DNA from: an uncultured Lachnoanaerobaculum sp.
Lineage (GTDB): Bacteria; Bacillota; Clostridia; Lachnospirales; Lachnospiraceae
NCBI GenBank assembly: GCA_916720285.1
Contig: CAKAQP010000032.1
Location: 1 to 15,327 of the forward strand
DNA: 15,327 bases
Direction: 5' to 3'
The notes under the pieces are model-generated. The model ran no database searches. It was given only the letters and a program-made list of their open reading frames with translations, and was not told where the DNA came from. The position numbers and the translations under genes are program-made. Shown here piece by piece: positions 5,921 to 13,942 of this stretch (positions are counted from its first letter, which is position 1; each line of letters starts with the position of its first letter).

Positions 5921-7333
5921 ATGAAAAGAGTATTGGCTTTCGATATGGGAGCAACATCCATCAGAGGTATTATCGGATATGTTAAGGATGGAAAACTTGT
6001 AACTGAAGAAGTTATGAGAATGGCCCATAGTATAAAGAATAAAAACGGAAGATTGTATTGGGACTTTGATGCTATTTTAGAAAAAATAGTAAGTACTATC
6101 ATTGAGAACAAGGATGTATCATGCATCGGTATTGATACATGGGGCGTTGACTTCGGAGTGATAGATAAGGACGGAAAACTGATAGATACTCCATTCTCCT
6201 ACAGAGATGAGAAATATGCTATCGGAAGAGAAGAAGCAAAAGCAAAGATAAGTGAGCTTGAAATATTCAAAAATTCCGGAAATCAGATAATGACCATAAA
6301 TACAATATTCCAGCTGCTTACATTAAAGAAGTTAAATCCTGATATATATGAAAAAGCGGACAAGATGCTTATGATGCCGGATTTGATTTTCTATATGCTT
6401 ACAGGAAAGAAAATAGGAGAAGAAACTATCTGGTCTACAACAGGACTTTATGATATGGGACAGAGAAAAGTTTCAGACACTATATTTGAGAAACTTGAAC
6501 TTAAAAAGAGTTTGGTTCCGGAGATTGTAAAAGCTACGGAAGTAGTCGGAAATACAAAAGATTCCGGAATAGAGGCATTAAGGGGACTTTCAATCGATGT
6601 GATACCGGTATGTACTCATGATACCGCAAGTGCACTTCTTATGACAGACAGCTTCCTTGACGAGGACAGTATGTTCTTAAGCTGTGGAACATGGTCACTT
6701 ATAGGTAGCGTGGTGGATAAATGTATCATAAACGAAGAAGCTTATGAGAACAATCTTACAAATGAATTGGGATTTGACTCAAAGCCTATGTTTTTCAAAA
6801 ATATCACAGGACTTTATCTGTTGGAAAAGTACAAAGCTCAGCTTGAAGCAAAGCTTGGCAAAAAGATTCCATTTGATGATATCAGTGATTATGTAAACAA
6901 ACTTGATAAGAAACTTTCACTCATAGATATGGATGCGGAAATATTCGCAAAAGAGGGTGTTGATGTAAAGAGTGAGATTGATAATTTTATAAGAAATCAG
7001 GGCGGTGATACTCCTGAACATGACTTTGACTATTTTGCGGTTATTTATGAGAGCATGGTAGCAAAGTATATGGAAGTAAAAGCCGACATTGAAAAGATTT
7101 TAAATAAGAATTTCAAGAAGATCCATATGATCGGGGGCGGTGCTAAGTCAAGCGTACTTACATCTATGATTGCAAATAAAATGGGGGTAGATGTAAAGGC
7201 GGGACCTTACGAGAGTTCAGCTCTTGGAAATATTCTTCTTTCACTATTACATCTGAATGAAGTAAAAGATTTAAAAAGCGGTATTGAATTGATCTTAGGA
7301 TCATGTGAGATAAAAAGAATAGATTCAAAATAA
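5921..7333 (+). CDS. fucK: L-fuculokinase, FGGY family (rhamnulokinase type)
   Basis: This 470-residue FGGY-family sugar kinase is expected to phosphorylate L-fuculose to L-fuculose-1-phosphate with ATP. Visible motifs are the N-terminal ATPase-fold loop FDMGATS (residues 7-13), IDTWGVDFG from Asp72 on, THDTASA with the likely catalytic Asp234, the SCGTWSLIG segment, and a C-terminal GGGAKSS nucleotide loop. The TWGVDFG and HDTASA signatures are those of rhamnulokinase (RhaB) rather than E. coli FucK, which has TFGVDG and GHDTQFA. The fuculose assignment rests on the operon, which has fucose isomerase and fuculose-phosphate aldolase and no rhamnose genes. Length is normal. The ribosome site is weak (GGTGA at 5913-5917, or GAAAG slightly upstream), in contrast to the strong sites of later genes. 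It is separated by 13 bases from fucI. Confidence 0.88.
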   Translation: MKRVLAFDMGATSIRGIIGYVKDGKLVTEEVMRMAHSIKNKNGRLYWDFDAILEKIVSTIIENKDVSCIGIDTWGVDFGVIDKDGKLIDTPFSYRDEKYAIGREEAKAKISELEIFKNSGNQIMTINTIFQLLTLKKLNPDIYEKADKMLMMPDLIFYMLTGKKIGEETIWSTTGLYDMGQRKVSDTIFEKLELKKSLVPEIVKATEVVGNTKDSGIEALRGLSIDVIPVCTHDTASALLMTDSFLDEDSMFLSCGTWSLIGSVVDKCIINEEAYENNLTNELGFDSKPMFFKNITGLYLLEKYKAQLEAKLGKKIPFDDISDYVNKLDKKLSLIDMDAEIFAKEGVDVKSEIDNFIRNQGGDTPEHDFDYFAVIYESMVAKYMEVKADIEKILNKNFKKIHMIGGGAKSSVLTSMIANKMGVDVKAGPYESSALGNILLSLLHLNEVKDLKSGIELILGSCEIKRIDSK

Positions 7334-7346
7334 TAAGGAGGGAATT

Positions 7347-9128
7347 ATGAATCATCCAAAGATAGGTATCAGACCTACAATCGACGGCAGATGGGGCGGC
7401 GTTAGAGAGTCACTTGAAGAACAGACAATGGGAATGGCAAAAAGAGCGGCTAAGCTTATAGAGGACAACTTAAGGTATCCTGATGGAGAAAAGGTAGAGG
7501 TAGTAATATCACCTACAACTATCGGTGGCGGTGCAGAAGCTGCTGTTTGTGAAGAGTTCTTTGCAAATCAGAATGTAGTTGGAACACTTACAGTTACACC
7601 ATGCTGGTGTTACGGAACAGAGACAATGGACTTGAATCCGAACACAATCAAAGCTGTTTGGGGATTCAACGGTACTGAGAGACCGGGTGCTGTTTATCTT
7701 GCGGCAGTTATGGCGGCATATGCACAGAGAGGACTTCCTGCATTCTCAATTTACGGAACAGAAGTTCAGGATAAGGATGAAACAACTATCACAGCAGATG
7801 TTGCAAAGAAGATATTAGACTTTGCGAGAGGAGCGGTTGCTGTCGGTATAATGAAGAATAAGTCATATGTAAATATCGGTTCAGTATCTATGGGTATTGC
7901 AGGCAGTGTGGTAAACGTAGACTTCTTACAGAAGTATCTCGGAATGAGAACCGAATGGGTAGATATGACAGAGGTTCTTAGAAGAATTACACTTGGTATC
8001 TATGATCATGAAGAGTTTGCAAGAGCTCTTGCATGGGTAAAGGAATACTGCAAAGAGGGTATGGATATCAATGCAGGTAAGGACTTCCCTGAGATAATCA
8101 AGAAATCAAGATATATTAAGGATGACGAGCAGTGGGAATTCTGTGTAAAGCATGCAATGGTAGTAAGAGATATCCTTGAAGGAAATCCGAAGCTTGCCGA
8201 AATGGGATGGCATGAGGAGTCACTTGGAAGAAACGGTATTGCAGGCGGATTCCAGGGACAGAGAATGTGGACAGACTGGCTTCCAAACGCAGACTTTACA
8301 GAGGCTATTATGGCTTCAGGTTTCAACTGGAACGGTAAGAAGATGCCGACACCGTTTGCAACAGAGAATGATACATTAAACGGTGTAGCTATGATGTTCG
8401 GATGGCTTTCCACAGGAAAGGCTCCTATCTTCTCAGACGTTAGAACATACTGGTCACCTGATGCGGTAAAGAGAGTCAGCGGAAAAGAACTTAGCGGATA
8501 TGCTAAGAACGGTATCATCCATCTTATCAACTCAGGCGCAAGCTGTTTGGACGCAAGTGCGGCAGCTAAGGATGAGAACGGTAACGGAACAATGAAGGAG
8601 TGGTGGAACCTTACAGATGAAGATGTTAAGGCATGCTGTGAGGCTACAGACTGGTGCAGAGCCGATTATGAGTACTTCAGAGGCGGCGGTTTCTCATCAC
8701 ACTTTAAGACATCAGCAGAGATGCCTGTTACTATGATAAGAGTAAATATGGTTGAAGGTGTAGGACCTACACTTCAGGTAATAGAAGGACATACATGTGT
8801 ACTTGATGATGATGTACATAGAATCCTTGATGAGAGAACAAGCAAGACTTGGCCGACAACATGGTTCGCACCGAAGATCGGCGTGGGCGCTGCAGATTCA
8901 GTATACAATGTTATGGCTAAGTGGGGTGCAAACCACGGTGCAACAGTAGAAGGACATGTAGGAGACAGACTTCTTACATTGGCTTCAATGCTTAGAATCC
9001 CTGTAGCATTCCACAATATTGAGGGCGAGAGAATATTCAGACCACATTCATTTAGCGGATTCGGAACAGCTGATTTAGAGGGACAGGACTACAGAGCATG
9101 TGCTTACTACGGTCCGCTTTATAAGTAA
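7347..9128 (+). CDS. fucI: L-fucose isomerase
   Basis: This 593-residue cytoplasmic enzyme interconverts L-fucose and L-fuculose using Mn2+. It aligns in length and sequence with E. coli FucI (591 residues), from the KIGIRPTIDGRWGGVRESLE opening to the QDYRAC...YGPLYK end. Metal/catalytic positions are present: Glu340 in ATENDTLNG, Asp364 in FSDVRTYW and His530 in GANHGA, corresponding to Glu337, Asp361 and His528 of the E. coli enzyme. Other landmarks are TVTPCWCYG, WGFNGTERPGAVYLAA and HLINSGA. GGAGGG at 7337-7342 is a strong ribosome site overlapping the end of the kinase gene region. Some FucI enzymes also act on D-arabinose, so a side activity is possible, but the operon makes fucose the main substrate. 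Confidence 0.96.
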   Translation: MNHPKIGIRPTIDGRWGGVRESLEEQTMGMAKRAAKLIEDNLRYPDGEKVEVVISPTTIGGGAEAAVCEEFFANQNVVGTLTVTPCWCYGTETMDLNPNTIKAVWGFNGTERPGAVYLAAVMAAYAQRGLPAFSIYGTEVQDKDETTITADVAKKILDFARGAVAVGIMKNKSYVNIGSVSMGIAGSVVNVDFLQKYLGMRTEWVDMTEVLRRITLGIYDHEEFARALAWVKEYCKEGMDINAGKDFPEIIKKSRYIKDDEQWEFCVKHAMVVRDILEGNPKLAEMGWHEESLGRNGIAGGFQGQRMWTDWLPNADFTEAIMASGFNWNGKKMPTPFATENDTLNGVAMMFGWLSTGKAPIFSDVRTYWSPDAVKRVSGKELSGYAKNGIIHLINSGASCLDASAAAKDENGNGTMKEWWNLTDEDVKACCEATDWCRADYEYFRGGGFSSHFKTSAEMPVTMIRVNMVEGVGPTLQVIEGHTCVLDDDVHRILDERTSKTWPTTWFAPKIGVGAADSVYNVMAKWGANHGATVEGHVGDRLLTLASMLRIPVAFHNIEGERIFRPHSFSGFGTADLEGQDYRACAYYGPLYK

Positions 9129-9139
9129 AAATTAAACAC

Positions 9140-9161
9140 AGGAGGGCAGTATTGCCCTCTT
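9140..9161 (+). other. Intercistronic stem-loop between fucI and fucA
   Basis: GAGGGCA at 9142-9148 pairs with TGCCCTC at 9153-9159 around a four-base GTAT loop. The stem can extend to 9140-9161. No T-run follows (TTGATAGTAAAG), so it is unlikely to be an efficient terminator. Structures like this in operons often mark RNA processing or protect upstream message, which would favour fucI expression. That role is inferred. Confidence 0.6.
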
Positions 9162-9184
9162 GATAGTAAAGGGGAAAAAATATT

Positions 9185-9844
9185 ATGTTGATGGAGAAGG
9201 AAAGACTGCTTTTAATAGAGTACGGAAAGAAACTTGTAAAAGCGGGACTTACCAAAGGAACAGGTGGTAACCTGAGTATATTTGACAGAAAGAACGGACA
9301 TGTGGCAATCACTCCTTCAGGAATAGATTTCTTTGAGATACAGCCTGAGGATATCGTTATCATAGATGTAGACGGAAATGTGATAGAGGGAAACAGAATT
9401 CCTTCATCAGAGTGGGCAATGCATGTAATGCCATATAAGTACAGAGATGATATCGATGCTGTTATTCATGCTCATACAATGTATGCAACCGTTATGGCTT
9501 GTCTCAGACAGGAACTTCCTGCAACTCATTATATGATCGCTGTAGCAGGTGAGAATGTAAGAGTGGCCGAGTATGCTACATACGGAAGCCCTGAGCTTGC
9601 AAAGAATGCTTTTGAAGCAATGAAGGACAGAAAAGCTGTTATTTTGGCAAACCATGGAATCCTTGCAGGTGCAAATGATTTGCTTAACGCTTTCAATATT
9701 ATAGAAGAAATTGAGTACTGTGCCGAAGTTTACACCAAGGCTAAGGCTATCGGTGAGCCGGTAATATTACCTCACGAAGAAATGACTCTGATGGCAGAGA
9801 AGTTCAAGACATATGGTCAGAGGGTTAGTATTAAAGATAAATAG
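9185..9844 (+). CDS. fucA: L-fuculose-1-phosphate aldolase (class II)
   Basis: This 219-residue Zn-dependent aldolase splits L-fuculose-1-phosphate into dihydroxyacetone phosphate and L-lactaldehyde. It matches class II aldolase/adducin-fold FucA: GTGGNLS (25-31), ITPSGI, PSSEWAMH with Glu76, the zinc pair HAH at His95 and His97, THYMIAVAG, and the third zinc His157 in ANHGI. It ends with the EKFKTYGQR motif also found in E. coli FucA. The ATG at 9185 is chosen because GGGG at 9171-9174 lies ten bases upstream. The Met codon at 9191 is a possible alternative that removes two residues. The related RhaD and ribulose-5-phosphate epimerase families share the fold, but context and motifs favour FucA. 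Confidence 0.93.
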   Translation: MLMEKERLLLIEYGKKLVKAGLTKGTGGNLSIFDRKNGHVAITPSGIDFFEIQPEDIVIIDVDGNVIEGNRIPSSEWAMHVMPYKYRDDIDAVIHAHTMYATVMACLRQELPATHYMIAVAGENVRVAEYATYGSPELAKNAFEAMKDRKAVILANHGILAGANDLLNAFNIIEEIEYCAEVYTKAKAIGEPVILPHEEMTLMAEKFKTYGQRVSIKDK

Positions 9845-9856
9845 GAGGGAGATCTT

Positions 9857-11356
9857 ATGTCAGCGTTACTCACAATGAAAAATATAAAGAAATCTTTCTC
9901 CGGAGTTGCAGCATTAAAAAATGCCGAACTTGAACTTAATAAGAGTGAAGTAGTAGCACTGATGGGTGAAAACGGTGCCGGAAAATCAACTCTTATGAAG
10001 ATTTTGACAGGAATATATTCCAAGGATGAGGGTACTGTAACTTTTGAAGGAAAAGAAGTAGAGTACAAGTCTGTATCCGAATCTGAAGAGGCGGGAATTG
10101 CAATCGTACATCAGGAATTAAATATGATGAACGATCTGACAGTGGCACAGAATCTTTTCATCGGTAAAGAGAGAAAAAAAGGAATCTTTATAGATGATGC
10201 GAAGATGGCTGAAGATGCCAAGGAACTGTTCAAAAAGCTTAATGTAGATATAAATCCGAATGTGAAGATAGGAAACCTTACTGTAGGAAAGCAGCAGATG
10301 GTTGAGATCGCAAAGGCTATCTCAACAAATGCAAAGGTTATCGTATTTGATGAGCCTACAGCAGCTCTTACAGACTCTGAAATCGAAGAACTTTTCAAAG
10401 TTATAAACGATTTGAGAGCTAAGGGCACCGGAATAATTTATATCTCACACAGAATGGACGAAATTAATGTTATCTCCGACAAGGTTATTGTCATGAGAGA
10501 CGGAGAATATGTAGGTACTTTGGTAACAAAGGAATGTACAAAAGACGACATCATTAAGATGATGGTTGGAAGAACAGTCTTTATGGAGCCAAAGACCAAA
10601 TCTGACGTAAGTGCAGATGCGGAAGTAGTACTCAGATGTGAAAATCTGAACAGGGGAAAGTATGTAAAGAATGTTTCCTTTGATCTGAGAAAGGGTGAAA
10701 TACTTGGATTCTCAGGACTTATGGGTGCAGGAAGAACCGAAGTTGCAAGACTTATATTCGGTGCGGACCCGATGGATTCCGGTAAGATATATATTCACGG
10801 TAAGGAAGTAAGTATAAAATCCACAAAGGATGCCGTGAACGCAGGTATCGGTTATCTGTCAGAAGATAGAAAGAGATATGGACTCTTGGTAGACAAATCG
10901 GTAGAAGAAAACACCTGTCTATCTTCACTTGAAAAATTCACAAAAGGACTGTTTATAGACGGTTCAAAGTCAAAAACTGTCAGTGAAAAATATGTTCAGG
11001 AATTAAGAACCAAAACACCAAGTGTTACACAGATTATAAAGAAACTTTCAGGTGGAAACCAGCAGAAGGTTGTTATAGCGAAGTGGTTGGTAAAGGATTC
11101 TGAAATATTGATATTTGACGAACCTACAAGAGGTATCGACGTAGGTGCCAAGAGTGAAATATATGATTTGATGGAAAGATTAGTTAAAGAAGGCAAATCC
11201 ATAATAATGATTTCATCGGAATTGCCGGAGGTACTCAGAATGAGCGACAGAGTCGTAGTAATGTGTGAAGGTAGAATAACAGGCTGCCTTGACATCTCTG
11301 AGGCTAGTCAAGAGGGAATCATGACATGTGCAACAAATAGACAGGGGGCAAAATAA
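9857..11356 (+). CDS. Sugar ABC importer ATPase (RbsA/MglA type), fucose uptake
   Basis: This 499-residue protein has two fused nucleotide-binding domains, as usual for ribose/galactose-type importers. The first has an intact Walker A GENGAGKST (37-45), a signature TVGKQQM and Walker B VIVFDEPT. The second has the degenerate Walker A typical of this class (GLMGAGRTE), with signature LSGGNQQK and Walker B ILIFDEPTRGID. It powers uptake together with the permease and lipoprotein encoded next. Placement between fucA and fucU points to L-fucose as cargo, replacing the proton symporter FucP of E. coli, of which no gene is seen. The start follows GGAGGG (9844-9849), which overlaps the fucA stop codon. 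The stop overlaps the permease start by one base (TAATG). Confidence 0.93.
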   Translation: MSALLTMKNIKKSFSGVAALKNAELELNKSEVVALMGENGAGKSTLMKILTGIYSKDEGTVTFEGKEVEYKSVSESEEAGIAIVHQELNMMNDLTVAQNLFIGKERKKGIFIDDAKMAEDAKELFKKLNVDINPNVKIGNLTVGKQQMVEIAKAISTNAKVIVFDEPTAALTDSEIEELFKVINDLRAKGTGIIYISHRMDEINVISDKVIVMRDGEYVGTLVTKECTKDDIIKMMVGRTVFMEPKTKSDVSADAEVVLRCENLNRGKYVKNVSFDLRKGEILGFSGLMGAGRTEVARLIFGADPMDSGKIYIHGKEVSIKSTKDAVNAGIGYLSEDRKRYGLLVDKSVEENTCLSSLEKFTKGLFIDGSKSKTVSEKYVQELRTKTPSVTQIIKKLSGGNQQKVVIAKWLVKDSEILIFDEPTRGIDVGAKSEIYDLMERLVKEGKSIIMISSELPEVLRMSDRVVVMCEGRITGCLDISEASQEGIMTCATNRQGAK

Positions 11357-12330
11357 TGAACCTAAAAAAGATTTTTTCAAATCAGCAGGCAGTGGTTATC
11401 GCCGCGCTGGTAGTAATATGTATAGTGTTTTCACTGTTAACAGATAAGTTCTTACAAGCTACAACATTTACAAACATTTCAAAGTCTGCTTACTATGTAG
11501 CATTTATGGCAATCGGAGTTACTTTTGTTATCGCTACAGGCGGTATCGACCTTTCAATAGGTACAGTTGCTATATGCTCTGCACTTATAGGTGGAACCTT
11601 TATGGAAAAAGGTACACCGATGTTTGTTGTTATATTGATAATGCTTTTAGTTGGAGCGGCATTCGGACTTATAAACGGTATTTTGGTATCACATTTTGAG
11701 TTGCCGGCATTTATCGCTACTTTGGGAACCATGATGGTATCAAGAGGTTTGGGATCAATCGTATCAAAGACAAAGACTATATCATTCCCACAGGGTGACA
11801 GTGCAGGTGCTTGGTTTAGAGAGATATTCATGGTAACAAAAGGTGGCGGCCTCTTTCCAAAGAATTTCCCGACAGGTTTCATACTACTTGCAGTATGTGC
11901 AGTAGTAATGGCAATCGTACTTAACAAGACAAGACTTGGAAGATATATACTTTCAATAGGTTCAAACAAGGAAGCTACAAGACTTTCCGGTATTGATGTA
12001 AAAAAATATGAGACACTTGCTTATGTATTCTCAGGTGTGTTCGCAGCACTTGCAGGACTTGCATATGTAGCAGTATTCTCAACAGCACAGCCGAATACAG
12101 GTAACGGATTTGAGCTTGATGCTATCGCAGGAGTAGTTATAGGTGGAACATCACTTTCAGGTGGTGTAGGTTCAATCGTTGGAACAATTATAGGTGTGTT
12201 TATCATGACAGTACTTAAGATCGGTTTCCCATACATCGGAGTACAGTCACATTATCAGCTCTTCATCACAGGAATCATATTAGTATTCGCTGTGTATATG
12301 GATATCTTAAATAGAAAAAGAAAGGGTTAA
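11356..12330 (+). CDS. Sugar ABC importer permease (RbsC type), fucose uptake
   Basis: This 324-residue integral membrane protein belongs to the BPD_transp_2 family. It is hydrophobic throughout, with roughly eight to ten membrane segments. Family landmarks are GGIDLSIGTV, the cytoplasmic loop LGRYILSIGSNKEATRLSGI and the LDAIAGVVIGGTSLSGGVG block. It should form a homodimeric channel with the preceding ATPase. Its ATG overlaps the ATPase stop by one base, and its ribosome site GGGGG (11344-11348) lies within the ATPase gene, so translation is coupled. The substrate is inferred from the operon. Confidence 0.93.
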   Translation: MNLKKIFSNQQAVVIAALVVICIVFSLLTDKFLQATTFTNISKSAYYVAFMAIGVTFVIATGGIDLSIGTVAICSALIGGTFMEKGTPMFVVILIMLLVGAAFGLINGILVSHFELPAFIATLGTMMVSRGLGSIVSKTKTISFPQGDSAGAWFREIFMVTKGGGLFPKNFPTGFILLAVCAVVMAIVLNKTRLGRYILSIGSNKEATRLSGIDVKKYETLAYVFSGVFAALAGLAYVAVFSTAQPNTGNGFELDAIAGVVIGGTSLSGGVGSIVGTIIGVFIMTVLKIGFPYIGVQSHYQLFITGIILVFAVYMDILNRKRKG

Positions 12331-12343
12331 TAAGGAGGAAATT

Positions 12344-13462
12344 ATGAAGAAGAGATTTTTAGCAGTTGCAGTAGCAAGCTTGATGGCAATGTCATTAGCG
12401 GCATGTGGAGGATCAAGCAGTAGTTCAAGTGAGGCTGATAAGACAACAGCAGCACAGACAGACAGTTCAAAGGCTGAGGAGACAAAGGCAGAGGCAAGCG
12501 CTGACGGAAAGAAGATCAACGTTATTGCTAAGGGATTCCAGCATCAGTTCTGGAAAGCAGTTGAGAAGGGTGCAATGCAGGCAGGAACAGATTTAGGAGT
12601 TGAAGTAACATTCCAGGGTCCTGACAATGAGTCAGCAATTGCACAGCAGATCGAGTATTTAGATGCAGCTATAGCACAAAAGCCTGCAGCTATATGCTTT
12701 GCGGCACTTGACACACAGGCAAGTTTAGGTTCAATCCAGACAGCAATGGATGCAGGCATCCCAATTATCGGTTTTGACTCAGGTGTTCCTGATGCACCGG
12801 CAGGAGCTATCAAAGCTAATGCTTCTACAAACAACCTTGAGGCAGGAAAACTTGCAGCAAAAGAAACATATGAGCTTATCAAAGACAAAATTGACGGTGC
12901 TTCAGGTACAGTTAGAATCGGTGTTGTTGCTCAGGAGTCAAACTCACAGTCAATCGTTGAGAGAACAAAGGGATTCGTTGAGGAGATGACAAAGCTTATC
13001 GGAGAAGATAAGGTTTCAGTTGAAGGACATGACAGCTTAAAGAATGAGAAGGCAGGCGCTCCTGTAGTTATCGATGTAGGTATTCCTGCAGAAGTTAAGG
13101 ATGCAGACGGTGCAGCTGTTGCATCAGCTATACTTGAGAAGTCAGACCTTATTGCAATCTATGGTTCAAACGAGTTTGCAGCAAACGCAATCATCACAGC
13201 TAACGAAGGTCTTGATAAGATCGGTGAAGGCAAAGTTGTTGCAGTTGGATTTGACGCAGGTAAGAAGCAGCTTCAGGCAATCAAAGACGGTTTATTTGCA
13301 GGTAGTGTAACACAGGATCCTGTACAAATCGGATATAAGGCAGTTGAGCTTGCAGTTAAGGCAGCAAACGGTGAGAGCGTATCAGATGTTGATACAGGTG
13401 CTTTATGGTACACAAAGGACAACATGGAAGATCCAAAGATTGCTCCATGTTTATATGAATAA
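12344..13462 (+). CDS. Sugar-binding lipoprotein of the fucose ABC importer
   Basis: This 372-residue periplasmic-binding-protein-like lipoprotein (RbsB type, Peripla_BP_4) is expected to capture sugar outside the membrane. The lipobox LAAC puts the lipid on Cys21. A Ser/Thr/Lys/Glu-rich tether (about 22-52) follows, then two lobes starting at KINVIAKGFQHQFW. PAAICFAALDTQ, PIIGFDSG, the acidic/Asn-rich hinge strand and VVAVGFDAGKKQLQAI with TQDPVQIGYKAVEL are typical of pentose/hexose-binding proteins. Codon use is the most biased in the window, with many GCA, AAG and GAG codons, which suggests high expression. The ribosome site AAGGAGG is near ideal. The ligand is probably L-fucose from the operon; a fucosylated short oligosaccharide is less likely for this family. 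Confidence 0.93.
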   Translation: MKKRFLAVAVASLMAMSLAACGGSSSSSSEADKTTAAQTDSSKAEETKAEASADGKKINVIAKGFQHQFWKAVEKGAMQAGTDLGVEVTFQGPDNESAIAQQIEYLDAAIAQKPAAICFAALDTQASLGSIQTAMDAGIPIIGFDSGVPDAPAGAIKANASTNNLEAGKLAAKETYELIKDKIDGASGTVRIGVVAQESNSQSIVERTKGFVEEMTKLIGEDKVSVEGHDSLKNEKAGAPVVIDVGIPAEVKDADGAAVASAILEKSDLIAIYGSNEFAANAIITANEGLDKIGEGKVVAVGFDAGKKQLQAIKDGLFAGSVTQDPVQIGYKAVELAVKAANGESVSDVDTGALWYTKDNMEDPKIAPCLYE

Positions 13463-13471
13463 GAGGTAAAT

Positions 13472-13903
13472 ATGTTAAAAGGTATACCCGAGATAATATC
13501 ACCGGAACTTTTAAAATACCTTTGTGAAATGGGTCATTCAGACAGATTGGTCATTGCAGACGGCAATTTCCCCACACATAGTGTGGGGAAGGATGCCCAT
13601 ATCATAAGAATGGACGGTCATGGTGTATGTGAGATATTGGATGCTATATTAAAGCTCTTTCCACTTGACACCTATGATCCACACCCGGTTAGTATTATGG
13701 AAAAAGTACCGGGAGATACAGTAGCGACTCCTATTTGGGATGAGTTTAAAGAAATCGTATCAAAATATGATACAAGAAAAGATGCTATCGGAAGCATTGA
13801 AAGATTTAAATTTTACGATGAAGCAAGAAAAGCTTATTTGATTATTGCGACATCAGAGAAGGCACTCTATGGCAATATAATGTTGCAAAAGGGTGTTGTA
13901 TAA
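13472..13903 (+). CDS. fucU: L-fucose mutarotase (FucU/RbsD family)
   Basis: This 143-residue protein of the RbsD/FucU family interconverts the alpha and beta anomers of L-fucose, supplying the form used by the isomerase. Family motifs are MLKGIPEIISPELL at the start, MGHSD with the likely catalytic His22, IADGNFP, and the C-terminal YGNIMLQKG. FucU rather than RbsD is indicated by length and by the fucose operon. It starts nine bases after the binding-protein stop, with ribosome site AGAGG (13462-13466). A perfect 23-base palindrome lies inside the gene at 13568-13590, over the codons for FPTHSVGK. Confidence 0.93.
   Translation: MLKGIPEIISPELLKYLCEMGHSDRLVIADGNFPTHSVGKDAHIIRMDGHGVCEILDAILKLFPLDTYDPHPVSIMEKVPGDTVATPIWDEFKEIVSKYDTRKDAIGSIERFKFYDEARKAYLIIATSEKALYGNIMLQKGVV
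13568..13590. repeat. Perfect 10-bp inverted repeat within fucU
   Basis: TTCCCCACAC at 13568-13577 is the exact complement of GTGTGGGGAA at 13581-13590, with only ATA between. It is GC-rich compared with its surroundings and would form a very stable hairpin in RNA. It is inside a coding region, in frame with conserved FucU residues, and has no T-run after it. Confidence 0.9.
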
Positions 13904-13942
13904 TTTTGGTCGGTAAGTGACAGATTATTAGGGGGATTCATT

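Noticed and set aside
5735..6126. Overlapping minus-strand frames across the fucose operon leader and kinase start
   Set aside because: They run antisense to the kinase gene, have low-complexity composition and no family match.
8006..8530. Minus-strand frame of 174 codons inside fucI
   Set aside because: It is a shadow of a highly conserved gene with strong codon bias; no independent features.
9140..9161. Reading the fucI-fucA hairpin as an operon-ending terminator
   Set aside because: No T-run follows, and fucA continues the same pathway immediately downstream.
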